64,000 bases of DNA from Pyrenophora tritici-repentis (Eukaryota; Ascomycota; Dothideomycetes; Pleosporales; Pleosporaceae). The position numbers were made by a program, and so were the translations under genes. Of the stretch, positions 22,216 through 31,986 are shown piece after piece. A model generated the notes under the pieces. That model saw nothing but the letters and a program-made list of their open reading frames with translations, was not told the origin of the DNA and did no database searches. Every line of letters begins with the position of its first letter. Positions within the stretch are counted from its first letter, which is position 1. The DNA is taken from NCBI RefSeq assembly GCF_003171515.1, contig NC_089398.1, forward strand, positions 620,001 through 684,000. Reading direction: 5' to 3'.

Positions 22216-23628
22216 ATGGCATCATCAACTTCGCCGGAAGACAACAAAATCTACGCCTTGATAAATTACGAAGACGCCTACGTTCAACCCCTCATCCTGT
22301 CCGCCCTTGAGAAATGTCTTCCACCATTATCCTACCATCTCATAACCTCGCTCTCTGATCTGCCCAAACCCACATCCCGGCTTCTCCAATTCGTGCAATA
22401 CGAAGCCATCGATTGGGACCACCTAACCTCCCACCCAACGACATCCCTCGCAAACGCCTACGTCATCCGCAAAGCTTTGATCCGCAAACACTACCTCAGC
22501 ACCACGATCGCAAACTGGGTAACCAAGTATCCGGATTCCGTGCTCAAAGATCACGTGAAGTCCAGTGTAGAATTTGAAGTAGATTACGCCGAGTTTCTAG
22601 ATGATGCACTTGTGGAAGCATGGGAGTTGAGGGAGAGTTGGGCGAGGAACGAGCAACTGGACGAGGAAGAAGAAGGGGATGAGAAGGCGAAGAAGAAGCG
22701 GGAATGGTGGATTTTGAAACCGGGGATGAGTGAGAGGGGCCAGGGGATACGGCTGTTTTCGAGTGAAGAGGAACTTACTGACATCTTTGAGGAGTGGGAT
22801 CCTGAGAGTAGTGATGATGAAGACGAAAATGCGAGGAGCGATATCAACGATGCCAATAAAGAGGAGAAGCAAGAAAACGACGGTATCATAACATCTCAAC
22901 TCCGTCACTTCATCGCTCAACCATACATCCACCCACCCCTCCTCCTGCCTCCCCCACAAACTCCCCAAGACACCTCAACGTCAACAAGCAGCCTCCGCAA
23001 ATTCCACATAAGAACATACGTCCTAGCCACCGGCGCCCTACAAGTCTACATCTACCGCCCCATGCTCGCCCTTTTCGCCGCACGACCCTACCTACGCCCC
23101 TGGGACGCCGCACTACAGAAAAACCGCGATGAAGCCATGCGCGCCCATCTAACGAATACGTGTCTCCAAGAATCTGGAGATAGAGAGGGCAGCGTGGGTT
23201 TGTTCTGGGATTTACCTGATGAGCTTCCTACGCAGCCCGAGTTCTCCTCTTCTGGCAGCACAGCGGAAGCAAAGGGGGACTGGAAGTCACAAATCTTCAC
23301 TGAAATCCAGAGTATAACTGGTGCTACGTTTGAAGCGGCGGCACGTGGCATGGGCATTCATTTCCAACCGCTGCCAAATGCGTTTGAGGTTTTTGGGCTG
23401 GATTTTATGGTTTCGGTGGAAGAAGACGGGGGACTGAAGACGTGGTTGTTGGAGGTTAATGCGTTTCCGGATTTTAGGCAGACGGGGGATGAGTTGAAGG
23501 GGTTGGTGGAGGGCTTGCTTGAGGGCGTTGTGGGCGTGGGTATTGGGGGGTTCTTCGGGGTTGGTGGGGAGAAGGGTCGAGAGGAGAAGATGGTGAAGGT
23601 TCTGGATATTGATCTGGGGAGACGGTGA
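22216..23628 (+). CDS. Tubulin-tyrosine ligase (TTL) family ATP-grasp protein, 470 aa
   Basis: The start is ATG 22216 (MASSTSPED); the open frame extends 49 codons upstream but without a better start. ATP-grasp and TTL motifs are in order: WWILKPGMSERGQGIRLF near 170-185, the FIAQPYIHPPLLL strand near 240, KFHIRTYVLATG near 265, HLTNTCLQ near 310, and the metal-binding end FEVFGLDFMVSVEEDG...LLEVNAFPDF near 395-425. TTL-family enzymes ligate amino acids to tubulin or other carboxylates. The fungal cytoplasmic member is related to yeast Pby1 but has no SurE domain here. Acidic Glu/Asp inserts interrupt the domain at about 155-165 and 195-225. Substrate is unknown. Confidence 0.85.
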   Translation: MASSTSPEDNKIYALINYEDAYVQPLILSALEKCLPPLSYHLITSLSDLPKPTSRLLQFVQYEAIDWDHLTSHPTTSLANAYVIRKALIRKHYLSTTIANWVTKYPDSVLKDHVKSSVEFEVDYAEFLDDALVEAWELRESWARNEQLDEEEEGDEKAKKKREWWILKPGMSERGQGIRLFSSEEELTDIFEEWDPESSDDEDENARSDINDANKEEKQENDGIITSQLRHFIAQPYIHPPLLLPPPQTPQDTSTSTSSLRKFHIRTYVLATGALQVYIYRPMLALFAARPYLRPWDAALQKNRDEAMRAHLTNTCLQESGDREGSVGLFWDLPDELPTQPEFSSSGSTAEAKGDWKSQIFTEIQSITGATFEAAARGMGIHFQPLPNAFEVFGLDFMVSVEEDGGLKTWLLEVNAFPDFRQTGDELKGLVEGLLEGVVGVGIGGFFGVGGEKGREEKMVKVLDIDLGRR

Positions 23629-23769
23629 GGGGTGTTGTAGTGGCGGTGCAATGATGGATAGGCGCATTTTTGGGCTTGTAGAAGGCCGCATTGCAAGAAA
23701 GTACTATGATCAATTTCCGATAACATATGTCAAGCGTTGGAATACAGAACGCACACGTCCACTGTCCAC

Positions 23770-25030
23770 TCAATAATAGTCACCAGATCCACCCTTCATC
23801 GCTTCCATAGCTGCTAGAAGCTTCCGCATCTGCTGCGGATCGATACCTTCCTCGTCGCTGTCGTAGAAATCATCGTAATCAGCATAATCATCGTCCATCT
23901 CGAAATCATTAGAGATGAGATCCTCGTCGATATCGTAGCCAAAATCAAACTGATCCTTCCAGTCTTCCTCGGCTTCCTCGGCTTCGCCGTTACTGTGTCC
24001 GCCCTTCTTGTATTCACCAGTACCAGGGACACGGGACAATGGCGTACGAGACATATCCCGTATCAGCGCCTGCAACCCATCATTGCCGTCATCGTATTCA
24101 AACACAATCTCCAGCGCTGGTCTGCACTTTGTCAAAAACTCCAGAAAGCGTACTCGCCCGCCACCGCTGCTGATGTACAAGCCGCGGAATTCGAGGTATC
24201 TCAATTTCGGCACAAAGCTCTTTGTCAGACTATCAACTATATATACCTTCATGCTATTGTAGCAAGAAGGTCGGCCTTTTTGTTATTCAACACTCTTGTC
24301 AGTCAGCCAATCCAATGTACTGTTGAGACGCGTGCGTTTGGAGGTATTTCCTTTGACCACGTTGATGATTACAGACTCGATTTCCTTGCAGGATTTGAGG
24401 ATGTTGGGGAAGGCGGCACGGGTAAGATTGTGGGTTCCTCGAAGCGCGATGACCTGTAGGGAGGGACAGGCTTTGACGAGTTTATCGACGCCTGCATCTG
24501 AAATATCAATTGCCCGGCTGCGACTATCATCTCCTGCAATGAATACGCGTAGGGATTTGAGGAAGACAGGGTCTGCTGTTGTGATCACGTCAATGACGGA
24601 GCTGAATGAAGTTAGCGCGTGTCGTCAGAGGTTATGCAAGGGGCCAGACGTACTTGTCGACATTGATCATAGGGGAAAATTAAATCTTCAGAATCTGCTT
24701 AGTAGTGCTGCCGAACTTGCGCAGACTATCAACGCGCAGTGTTTGATCTTGAGAGATCATAGGAGGTTCGTACAAGATCGGTTTCCCTGCTCTTGTCTTT
24801 GCACATCATTGGAAATCTTCCCATGATCAATCATACGGCATCTGACCACTGAGACGCGTATCCCATTGGCGTTTTGGCTCATCCCATGGCCCATAGGGCT
24901 CATTGGGGGGTATATCTTCGTCGGGTGTCGAGTAACCCGATCCCACTTGTTGCTGTTCCTTCTCTTTGCGTTTCTGTCGGTTCTTTGCTCGATTACGCTT
25001 CTTGGCGGAGGAGGACGCTGATGATTTCAT
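23770..25030 (-). CDS. Leucine-rich-repeat-like protein with acidic C terminus, about four exons, possibly carrying a nonsense codon
   Basis: Exon 1 is 25030-24837 (basic, KKRNRAKNRQKRKEK). Exon 2 is about 24791-24654, exon 3 runs from 24601 to about 24290, and exon 4 ends at 23770. The 45- and 52-bp introns have CAAG, CTAAC and CAG signals. Exon 3 reads like leucine-rich repeats (FLKSLRVFIAGDD, LVKACPSLQVIALRG). The last exon is LRYLEFRGLYIS followed by a strongly acidic tail (DFEMDDDYADYDDFYDSDEE). The exon 3-4 join is uncertain. In the best exon-2 frame (GKPILYEPPMISQDQ, FGSTTKQILKI) there is an in-frame TAA at 24682-24680 before MINVDN. A longer 115-bp intron with a poor GTTCGG donor would avoid it. 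I do not know the family name. Confidence 0.5.
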
Positions 25031-25567
25031 GATTGAATGAGATTGGGAAGATAATGTATGAAAGTTCAAGCTGGGCGAGGATGTACATGGTGGGTGTCTC
25101 CATATTTTCCCCGCGCGTTGCCTAAATAGGATTAGTGGGTTCACGTTCGCGATACTTCGCTTTCACCATCAGATGCGGTGACGTCACAGATGGTCCAGAG
25201 AGCTGTCTGCTGTAACGTCGAGAACTGCATCAAATGCGGGGATGGTTAATCATAACGAATCTTGTTGTGTGCAACGATCAAGTACCTATGTTGCGCAGGA
25301 TGACTCATGTCGTGCCATTTCCGCATTTGACCTCAGGTAACAAGATTGATAAGGGCCAGGGCGTAGGGCGTCGACATATCATCCAATTGCGAACAATCTC
25401 TGCGAGCTTCCTCATCCTCCTTAGCGCTTGGTGTTGCCTTGATATCCACACAGATGACTCATTCACGGGCTGCCTGAGGTACCACGATATAAATCTGACC
25501 TAGATCCAACTCTGGAGAGCCAATCGCCATCATCCACTCCATCATATCCATTCATTTCGTCTTCAAA

Positions 25568-26200
25568 ATGTCACGCTTCGACTTCCACATCACGACACCT
25601 CGTCTATACCTCTCATACTGCGATCCAACCCTCGATGCTCACTGCGACTTTTTTCTCGAGCTTCTCCACAGCGCCCCATCCAGAAAATGGCATCCAAATG
25701 TCCTCGAGACAATTCCAGATCGCGAAGCTGCCCGCAAGATACTGGCAGCCGGTGAAGAAAGATTGATAAAGACAGGTTACGGGCGTTACCTCATCAGCTT
25801 GAAGCCTGAAAACGAAGACGAGTCCGGAAAGCCCTTTTCAGAGAGGGAATTTGAGCACATTGGCCTTGTGAGCATGCAAGTAGCGAGAATTGACGGTATT
25901 CCTGGACCAACGATTCCGGATGTAGGGTTCAATATGATGGAAAAATATCATGGAAAAGGATACGCGACCGAGGCGGTACAGGAGTTGATAAAGTACTATG
26001 AGACGAAGGGCATCAAAGAGTTTGCGGGTTTGACGCACGTGACCAATGAGCCTTCGATGAAACTGTTTCGTAGAGCCGGATTCAAGAGCTGGGGTACCAG
26101 GACTGTAAAGGGCATTATGTGGACGGGTGAGGATGTTGAGGTGAACGTTTGGACTTGTGGAATTGCGGATGGGAGCAAGTTGGAGGAGTTTGGTTTGTGA
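25568..26200 (+). CDS. GNAT-family N-acetyltransferase (RimJ/RimL type)
   Basis: The 210-aa single exon begins with the RimJ-like FHITTPRLYLSYCDP. It has the acetyl-CoA loop GFNMMEKYHGKGYATEAV (about 120-137), with the GKGYAT string matching the (R/Q)xxGxG/A motif, and the C-terminal NEPSMKLFRRAGFKSWGT that packs on the cofactor. Such enzymes acetylate N-terminal or small-molecule amines; the substrate here is unknown. It converges on the NCS1 permease with only 76 bases between the stops. 25031-25567 holds its promoter and that of the LRR-like gene. Confidence 0.85.
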   Translation: MSRFDFHITTPRLYLSYCDPTLDAHCDFFLELLHSAPSRKWHPNVLETIPDREAARKILAAGEERLIKTGYGRYLISLKPENEDESGKPFSEREFEHIGLVSMQVARIDGIPGPTIPDVGFNMMEKYHGKGYATEAVQELIKYYETKGIKEFAGLTHVTNEPSMKLFRRAGFKSWGTRTVKGIMWTGEDVEVNVWTCGIADGSKLEEFGL

Positions 26201-26276
26201 GAATGAGAGGCATAGTGTATGCCTAGTATACACGATAATATCTGGCCTTCCTTCCAGTAATCTGAATCGTCGACCC

Positions 26277-28077
26277 TCAATCGTCGCGACTTGATGATTT
26301 TTGGGAAACCTTGGAGTCACTAACCTTCCCAACATTTGTGTAGTTATTCTCTTCTTCTCCCACTTCAATACCATCCAGACGTTCAAAACCAGTAACAACT
26401 TTGGTGATGAGTGTTTGTCTATGCGGAAAGAAGAGATTACAAAAGTAGTATATGAAGATGGATAAGAAAAAGCCATAAAGCCAGTTGAACGTGAAAAGGT
26501 GTTGAAGTCCGTCGGCAAGTTTGATGTCGGGGTTCACCTTGTTCGCCAGACCGGGCAATAGTGGTATAATAGTGACAAACACTGCAATGAAAGCCCTCCA
26601 GTTCGTTCCATACCGACCATAGCGGTAGATGCCACGTGGGTCGTATAAAGCGGGGACGTCGTATCTTCGATGTTTGACTAGCCAGTAGTCGGTAAAGAGT
26701 ATGCCAGCCATGGGTGCCATGAATATGGCATAGGCACTCATGAAATTGAGGAAAGCCTTGCCAGACGCTACAATGATCCAAGGACACAGCGCCCAACCTC
26801 CAATGAAAGCCACTAGAATGGACCCACGACGCACATTGAAGTACTTGGGTGCAAGCGTTGTAACGTCATTGGCGAAAGATACGGCGTTGGCGCTAATGTT
26901 GACGCTGAGCTGTCCAAGCAACCAGATCGAGGCGCAAAAGAAGGCTGCAGCACGGCCACCAGGAGTATTCATCCAGGTATCGATGATTTGGAGTGGCGTC
27001 CAGTAGGCTGTGCCCCAAATCTGTTGCGCAGCAGATGCAGACACAATACCCATCAAAGCCACCATGGTCTTGAAGAATGGAATCACTGGCATCTGCCAGT
27101 ACTGAGCTCGAGGATCTTTGCTGAACCTTGAAAAGTCGGGAATGTTGACGGCGAGGGTACTATAACCTCCTGTGATGCTTGTCATGCCAGACAGCCAAAG
27201 CCAAGCCCGTTCAGACCCATGCACAGAGGCCGGACGAGAGAAGAAGGTGCCATTGCCACCTGCTTTGACGGCAACCCAGACAGTCATCCCAATGGCTACA
27301 GGCGGCAATAAGATTGTCTTCACCCAAAACATGTACTGAAGCTTGTGGGTAGGGATAAGAAGAAACGGAAATTGGACGAGCCAATACAGAAAGTACGAGA
27401 CCATTCCAGCCGTTGTAAGGCCAACTGATGCAGGTAGGTGGTTAGGTAGTGCCCGAAAGCTCGGCCAGATGGCTGTAAGGATCTGTGATTGTATCAGATG
27501 TGTCGTTTTGGCGTAATGTCGTCTTCACATACCACTGTTACGCATGTTCCTCCATTAGCCGTCTGTACACCAAACCAGAACATGGCCAAGACACCTCTAC
27601 TAAGAACAGCAAAGTAGCTGAACCAGTAACCGAAGCTCGCGCGAGATGCGATAGGGAAAGGGACGTGCAGATTTGATCCGATGGCGCCATTGAGTACCGT
27701 TGGTAAAGCGTTGCATATTCCTGCCACGAGCGTGATGACGACAGCGTCGGTTGCAGTCAGACCTGCATCTGTCAGCATGTACTCGTATGCTGCAGCATGT
27801 TGTACCGGATAGGAATACCAGAGGCGAAAATAGCCGATCCTGAGCTCCAAGTTGAGATGGTTACCAAGTCCGAGAACCAGTAGGTCACGAAAGCACTCTT
27901 GCCCCAAGTGCGCTTCTCCGGCGGCACCGGTTCCATATCCGCATTCGTCCAGACATCAGGTGGTGCGATACCGCTATTTTGCTTAGGAAGCCGCCAGCTG
28001 GATGCATCTGTGAGACGCTGATGAACTTTTTCCTTTACTGCATGGCCGCGGTTGCGGATGCTGCGTGAAGAAAGCAT
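26277..28077 (-). CDS. NCS1 nucleobase:cation symporter (Fur/allantoin-uracil permease type), three exons
   Basis: Exons are 28077-27819, 27762-27533 and 27482-26277 with introns of 56 and 50 bp; the product is 564 aa. NCS1 Fur-type permeases import uracil, allantoin, uridine, uric acid or thiamine with a cation, and have 12 membrane segments. The first splice restores the TM1 region (WFSDLVTISTWSSGSAIFASG into LTATDAVVITLVAG). Other family strings are CNALPTVLNGAIGSNLHVPF, ASFGYWFSYFAVLSR, MFWFGVQTANGG, MTSITGGYSTLAVNIPDFSR and LFTDYWLVKHRRYDVPALYD. The N and C termini are cytosolic-type and polar. It diverges from a broken Zn2Cys6 gene, and its promoter has three GATA sites and a CGG/CCG palindrome, as expected for a nitrogen-regulated permease. 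Substrate is not deducible from sequence alone. Confidence 0.9.
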
Positions 28078-28596
28078 GGCTGAAGCGTACTCTCAAATGT
28101 ATACTCTGTACTCACGCAGGTTTGTGAAGTATATTTAATCGCCAGTCAAAACGCCACTAGTGTTTGCCCATGTAGTGTCAGTCTTAGGGTGCATCTAGGG
28201 CCGTTGTACAGATATGGCTGCGTGCGCGCCATTAGATGGAGTGGAGGAGAACATGGGTTCGCGATATTCTTATCACTCGCATCGGTCTGGTTGGAGCGGA
28301 AGTCCTTCGCTGCCGAGAGTAGGATTCACATGCTTGATTGATTGTATTCCTCTTAAGGTGCATGGATAAGCGTCGCTCATGTCATGATTTGGGACACGTT
28401 GAGATGGGGTTAAGTGGACGTCGCCAGGATAGGATGTCGCCACCCGAAGCTCGGCCGGCCTAGCGCTAATCTCGTGCGCAACGTCACGTTCCTTATCATC
28501 CCTCCTCTCCACCCAACGCTTATCTACAACAGTTTCCTGAATCATGGCCACTACACACGTATCTAATAATCTGGGTTCACATAGCCTCAGACAGTC
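28078..28596. promoter_or_regulatory. Divergent promoter of the permease and the Zn2Cys6 regulator, with GATA sites and TCGGCCGG
   Basis: TTATCA at 28270-28275 and 28493-28498 and CTTATCT at 28519-28525 are reverse complements of HGATAR, the site of the nitrogen GATA factor (AreA/Nit2). TCGGCCGG at 28451-28458 differs in one base from the TCGGCCGA palindromes found upstream of the other genes of this cluster. Function is inferred. Confidence 0.55.
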
Positions 28597-30629
28597 ATGT
28601 CGGTCTCGTCACGAAGCAGGCTGACCTGCTCAGCATGTACGAGGCGGAAGGTCAAATGCAGCAAGACAGTCCCTTGCACCAATTGTATTCGGAGGAGACA
28701 GCAAGACACGTGTGGAATAGACGATATACAAGGCGATCCGACTTCTCCATCACGGTCTTTGTCTTCACAAGCGCAGGAGCTTGAATTTCTGCGACAGCGG
28801 CTCACGCAGCTCGAAAATGAGGGTTATCAAGCTAGTCTAACGAACGATTGCACTACAACGCGCGACCTGCAGCCGGAGACACCGACGTGTGCACCAACGA
28901 AGCCACTGATGACAGTAATAGCATTTCTGCAAATCGAGATACTGCGACAGTACTAGAGTTTCTTGCCTGGGGAAGGAGGAAAGATCCGGATTGCCATACA
29001 GTCATCTTTCATGAACCTATTGAGAATGCTTCACCAGGGACAGATGCTCGTATACTCGAAGACTTGTCGCAGCTTCCAGTGGTTCAAAATTTACTCCCAA
29101 GTGCACAGCAAGTCCGATAATTGGTCGACTACCATAGGGACTGCCTTTCGTGGTATCACGGCAGCTACTTCGACCCCACATTCCAAACGCAACTGTCAGA
29201 CTTCTATGACAAATACAATGGCCTCATTGAGGATTCTTCTGTCAATCTACAATGGGTCGCACTCTTATTCTCAATCCTCGCGGCGAGCCTAACATGCGCA
29301 CCGGATACTCAAGCGCAGGCGTGGGGTTTTGACGAAGCGGAGCGAGAAACGCTTTCGAGGCGATGGTTCCAAGCCATTATCACTTGCCTCAATTGAGCCA
29401 ATTATACAAGCAACTTGAACATTTTCTCATGCCAAGCAATAGCCACAGCGACAGTTTCCGATCATCTCCTAGGATTCAGCACGACTCAAAGCATACATCT
29501 TGCAACCGCTGTGCCCATTGCACAATCTCTGGGCCGCCATCGTCTAGGACCTGATGCAGCAGGGGATTTAATGGCGAATGAGATAGGTCGCCGAGTCTGG
29601 TGCCAGCTTTGCAGTCAAGATTGGTTCAGCATACCGTTCTCGGAAAGCTACCTCATCAGTCCCAAGTATTCTACGTCTGCACCACTATCAAATAGTCATG
29701 ACCACAATCTAGTCCTAGTTGACGCCAACATACCCACGACCATAAGCTACTCTCGGTTCTTACGGGATATCGCAATCATCATACCCCAACTTCAAGATGG
29801 CCTCGTCTCTGCCAATACAGCCTATACTCGTTATGAGAAGGTTCTGAATTGCGACGCCCAACTTCGTGCTCTAGCAACACGAGAACGGCCCCTTTTCATG
29901 ACCAACGTGCCACTGGATCCCACTTGGCCTGTGTGGGTACCATGCGTACGACGTGCTCTTGCCATCACCTCAAGCCATAAGATAATCATGATACACCGCT
30001 CATTTTTACTGGATAGTTTTGTAAACCCTGTATTCGCATTCACTCGTCGGATTTGTCTTGCTGCCTCCAAGACCATCATCAAGAAATACAAGTGTCTGGT
30101 TGAAGAAGACGAGCCTATTTTGTGGATACATCACGCTTTCGCTGTGGCCGCATCTATCACTCTTTTGCTGGACGTTCTTCATCGTGACCCTGATGAAAAA
30201 GAGTGTATGGAGCACCGCACTCATGCCCAAGATATAGTACGTATATTGCGATCGCGACGCAATAGCATGATTGCAACCAGAGGAACAAAGTTGTTAGAAG
30301 CCATTCTTGCGCAGACGGCTCAGGAGGGTATGCAACAACGGAGGGGGAAGCGTAATAGAGATGGAACGCCTGCAATCAAGTTCAATGTCTCAGCCTTGGT
30401 CAGAGATTTTTTCAGGAGCAACAGCGCGAATAGACCACCTACGTTTTCACGAGATCACGTGCCAACATCTTGCTCCGCCGATCCGCCCCCGACATATCAT
30501 TCAAGCGAAAACAACTCATCAAGTACGGACTTTGCGCAACTGGAGTCTTCTTTCCCCTCTTTAGTGGCAGGCGTGACTAGCTTTGATGACCTTTTGTATC
30601 TAGCAAACTACGACTTTCCAAATATCTGA
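28597..30629 (+). pseudogene. Zn(II)2Cys6 transcription factor, inactivated by two in-frame stops
   Basis: The N terminus is a complete zinc cluster (CSACTRRKVKC, CTNC, DTC; C-x2-C-x6-C-x5-C-x2-C-x8-C), followed by a coiled coil (LEFLRQRLTQLENE). Between 28836 and 28956 the frame changes. A weak 62-bp intron (28889-28950, GTGCAC donor) could explain this, or a one-base indel. The rest reads as a typical fungal factor middle region (VLEFLAWGRRKDPD, YHRDCLSWYHGSYFDP, LLFSILAASLTCAPD, FSCQAIATATVS) in one frame to 30629. It is cut by TAA at 29118-29120 and TGA at 29394-29396. The TAA replaces what looks like CAA, a CpA-to-TpA change. Neither stop can be removed by a plausible intron. It probably once controlled the neighbouring permease and dioxygenase genes. 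Confidence 0.82.
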
Positions 30630-30693
30630 ATCGCTGTGCTTACGGTGTTGTTTTTCCTTCATCGAAGCTCATCGTTGTTTTCTTTCCACCGCT

Positions 30694-31617
30694 CTATTGC
30701 TGTACATTTTTGAATAATAGCTTGATCGCCTTTTGAACACCTAGTACGTCCTCCAATATCGGTTGATGTCCACTTTTCACGACCTCTACCTGAGATTTCC
30801 CGCCGACCAGCATACTAAGGTCCTTTGATCGCTCTATAGGACTAATCATATCTTTGTCTCCGGCAATGAATACGATCGGACATTTGATATTCTTGTATTG
30901 AGGGTCTTTATGGTCAAGACTCACGAGAGCTTCGCAAGTCTGTGCATAGCCTTCTGGGTCCGAAGTGCTCACGTCAGACTTGACAGCCTCCCGTGCAGCT
31001 GGATCCACTTTTCGCTCCTGACTACAGAAACCCCGTCAGTCGAATTCTGGTGGCTTTGATTGGTATGTGAGTCATGCTTACGTATCCTCGTAGAAGTTGG
31101 ACTTGACCGCAGTTTTTGCAGCGATGTCGATACCAGTCTCCCTGACTGCCGTTGCGAGATCAAGCATGCGCTGCCGAACCGCAGGTATGTGGCCTGCTGT
31201 TCGACCAGGGCCAAGAAGCGCGAGACCTCCAATACATTCCGGGTATGCTGCGGCATAGTGCAAGGCGACAATGGCGCCAAGGGAGTGTTCAATAATCGCG
31301 ATCTTGGATGCGTTCGATGCGCTCGGAGGTTTTTGTAGCGATGTGACAAACTCGTTCAAGTCGACAACATGGCCTGTGATCGAGATTTTTCTACTGGGGT
31401 CTGCCAGCGAGGTCTTTCCGAATCCTTGAAAGTCGATAAGAATGATGTTGTACGTCTGCGGGAGAGATGGAACGAGTGGGATGAATGTCTCGGTTGAGCC
31501 GCCGAGCCCATGAAGGCAGATCAGAAGTGGACCTGAAGGCTCACCACCTTGTAAGTAATGTAACTTGGTATCGGAGGACTTTGTGAAGTATGAAGAATTA
31601 AGCTGACGAGCAATCAT
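30694..31617 (-). CDS. Alpha/beta hydrolase, two exons
   Basis: Exons are 31617-31082 and 31021-30694, joined by a 60-bp intron (GTAAGC, CTGTAG); the product is 287 aa. The order is the oxyanion-hole motif LHGLGGS (about 34-40), the strand IILIDFQGFGKTS, and a nucleophile elbow IEHSLGAIVAL in which Ser is present but the usual Gly before His-Ser is Glu. The acid-loop AGDKD and the catalytic His in SGHQP near the C terminus follow. It resembles 3-oxoadipate enol-lactonase/ring-fission-type hydrolases (PRIAM-level similarity not tested). It diverges from the first dioxygenase gene across a 369-bp promoter with a TCGGCCGA site, suggesting a shared catabolic role. Confidence 0.82.
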
Positions 31618-31986
31618 GATGAAGGTTACCCACCCAAAAATACAGCCTCTGTAGCGTTCGACACAAAATGATGTACCTATTGCGAACTGGGCTGGAATGA
31701 ACTTTACTTACTTGTGTTTTTACCGACACAGCGATCTGGGTGATGATAGTAAATGGAATGAGCAGCAGAGGTGGATGCTCGGCCGAGTTCCGTATGTGGT
31801 TAACCCAATCCGAGGCGTTATCATCACAGCATCGGTACCTCGGGCTCGGGATGATCACAAGAACCGCCACTTCACGTAACTGGTAGCACTATACGCGCCC
31901 GCGACAATCCTGGGGTTGTCAAGAGTGTGATTGCATAGCTCAACTGTGTCAAACAACACTCCTTCGATACGCAACAAACCAGCACA
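31618..31986. promoter_or_regulatory. Divergent promoter of the hydrolase and first dioxygenase, with TCGGCCGA
   Basis: The perfect palindrome CTCGGCCGAG is at 31778-31787. TGATAG near 31744-31749 and TTATCA near 31819-31824 fit the HGATAR GATA-factor site. The same palindrome core recurs at 33963 and 34005 before the second dioxygenase. Confidence 0.55.

Noticed and set aside
25838..26518. 226-codon minus-strand frame
   Set aside because: Antisense to the GNAT gene and overlapping the permease 3' end in the wrong frame.
29090..29150. Intron removing the TAA at 29118
   Set aside because: The only GT-AG pair in reach would give an intron of about 27 bases, too short for this genome.
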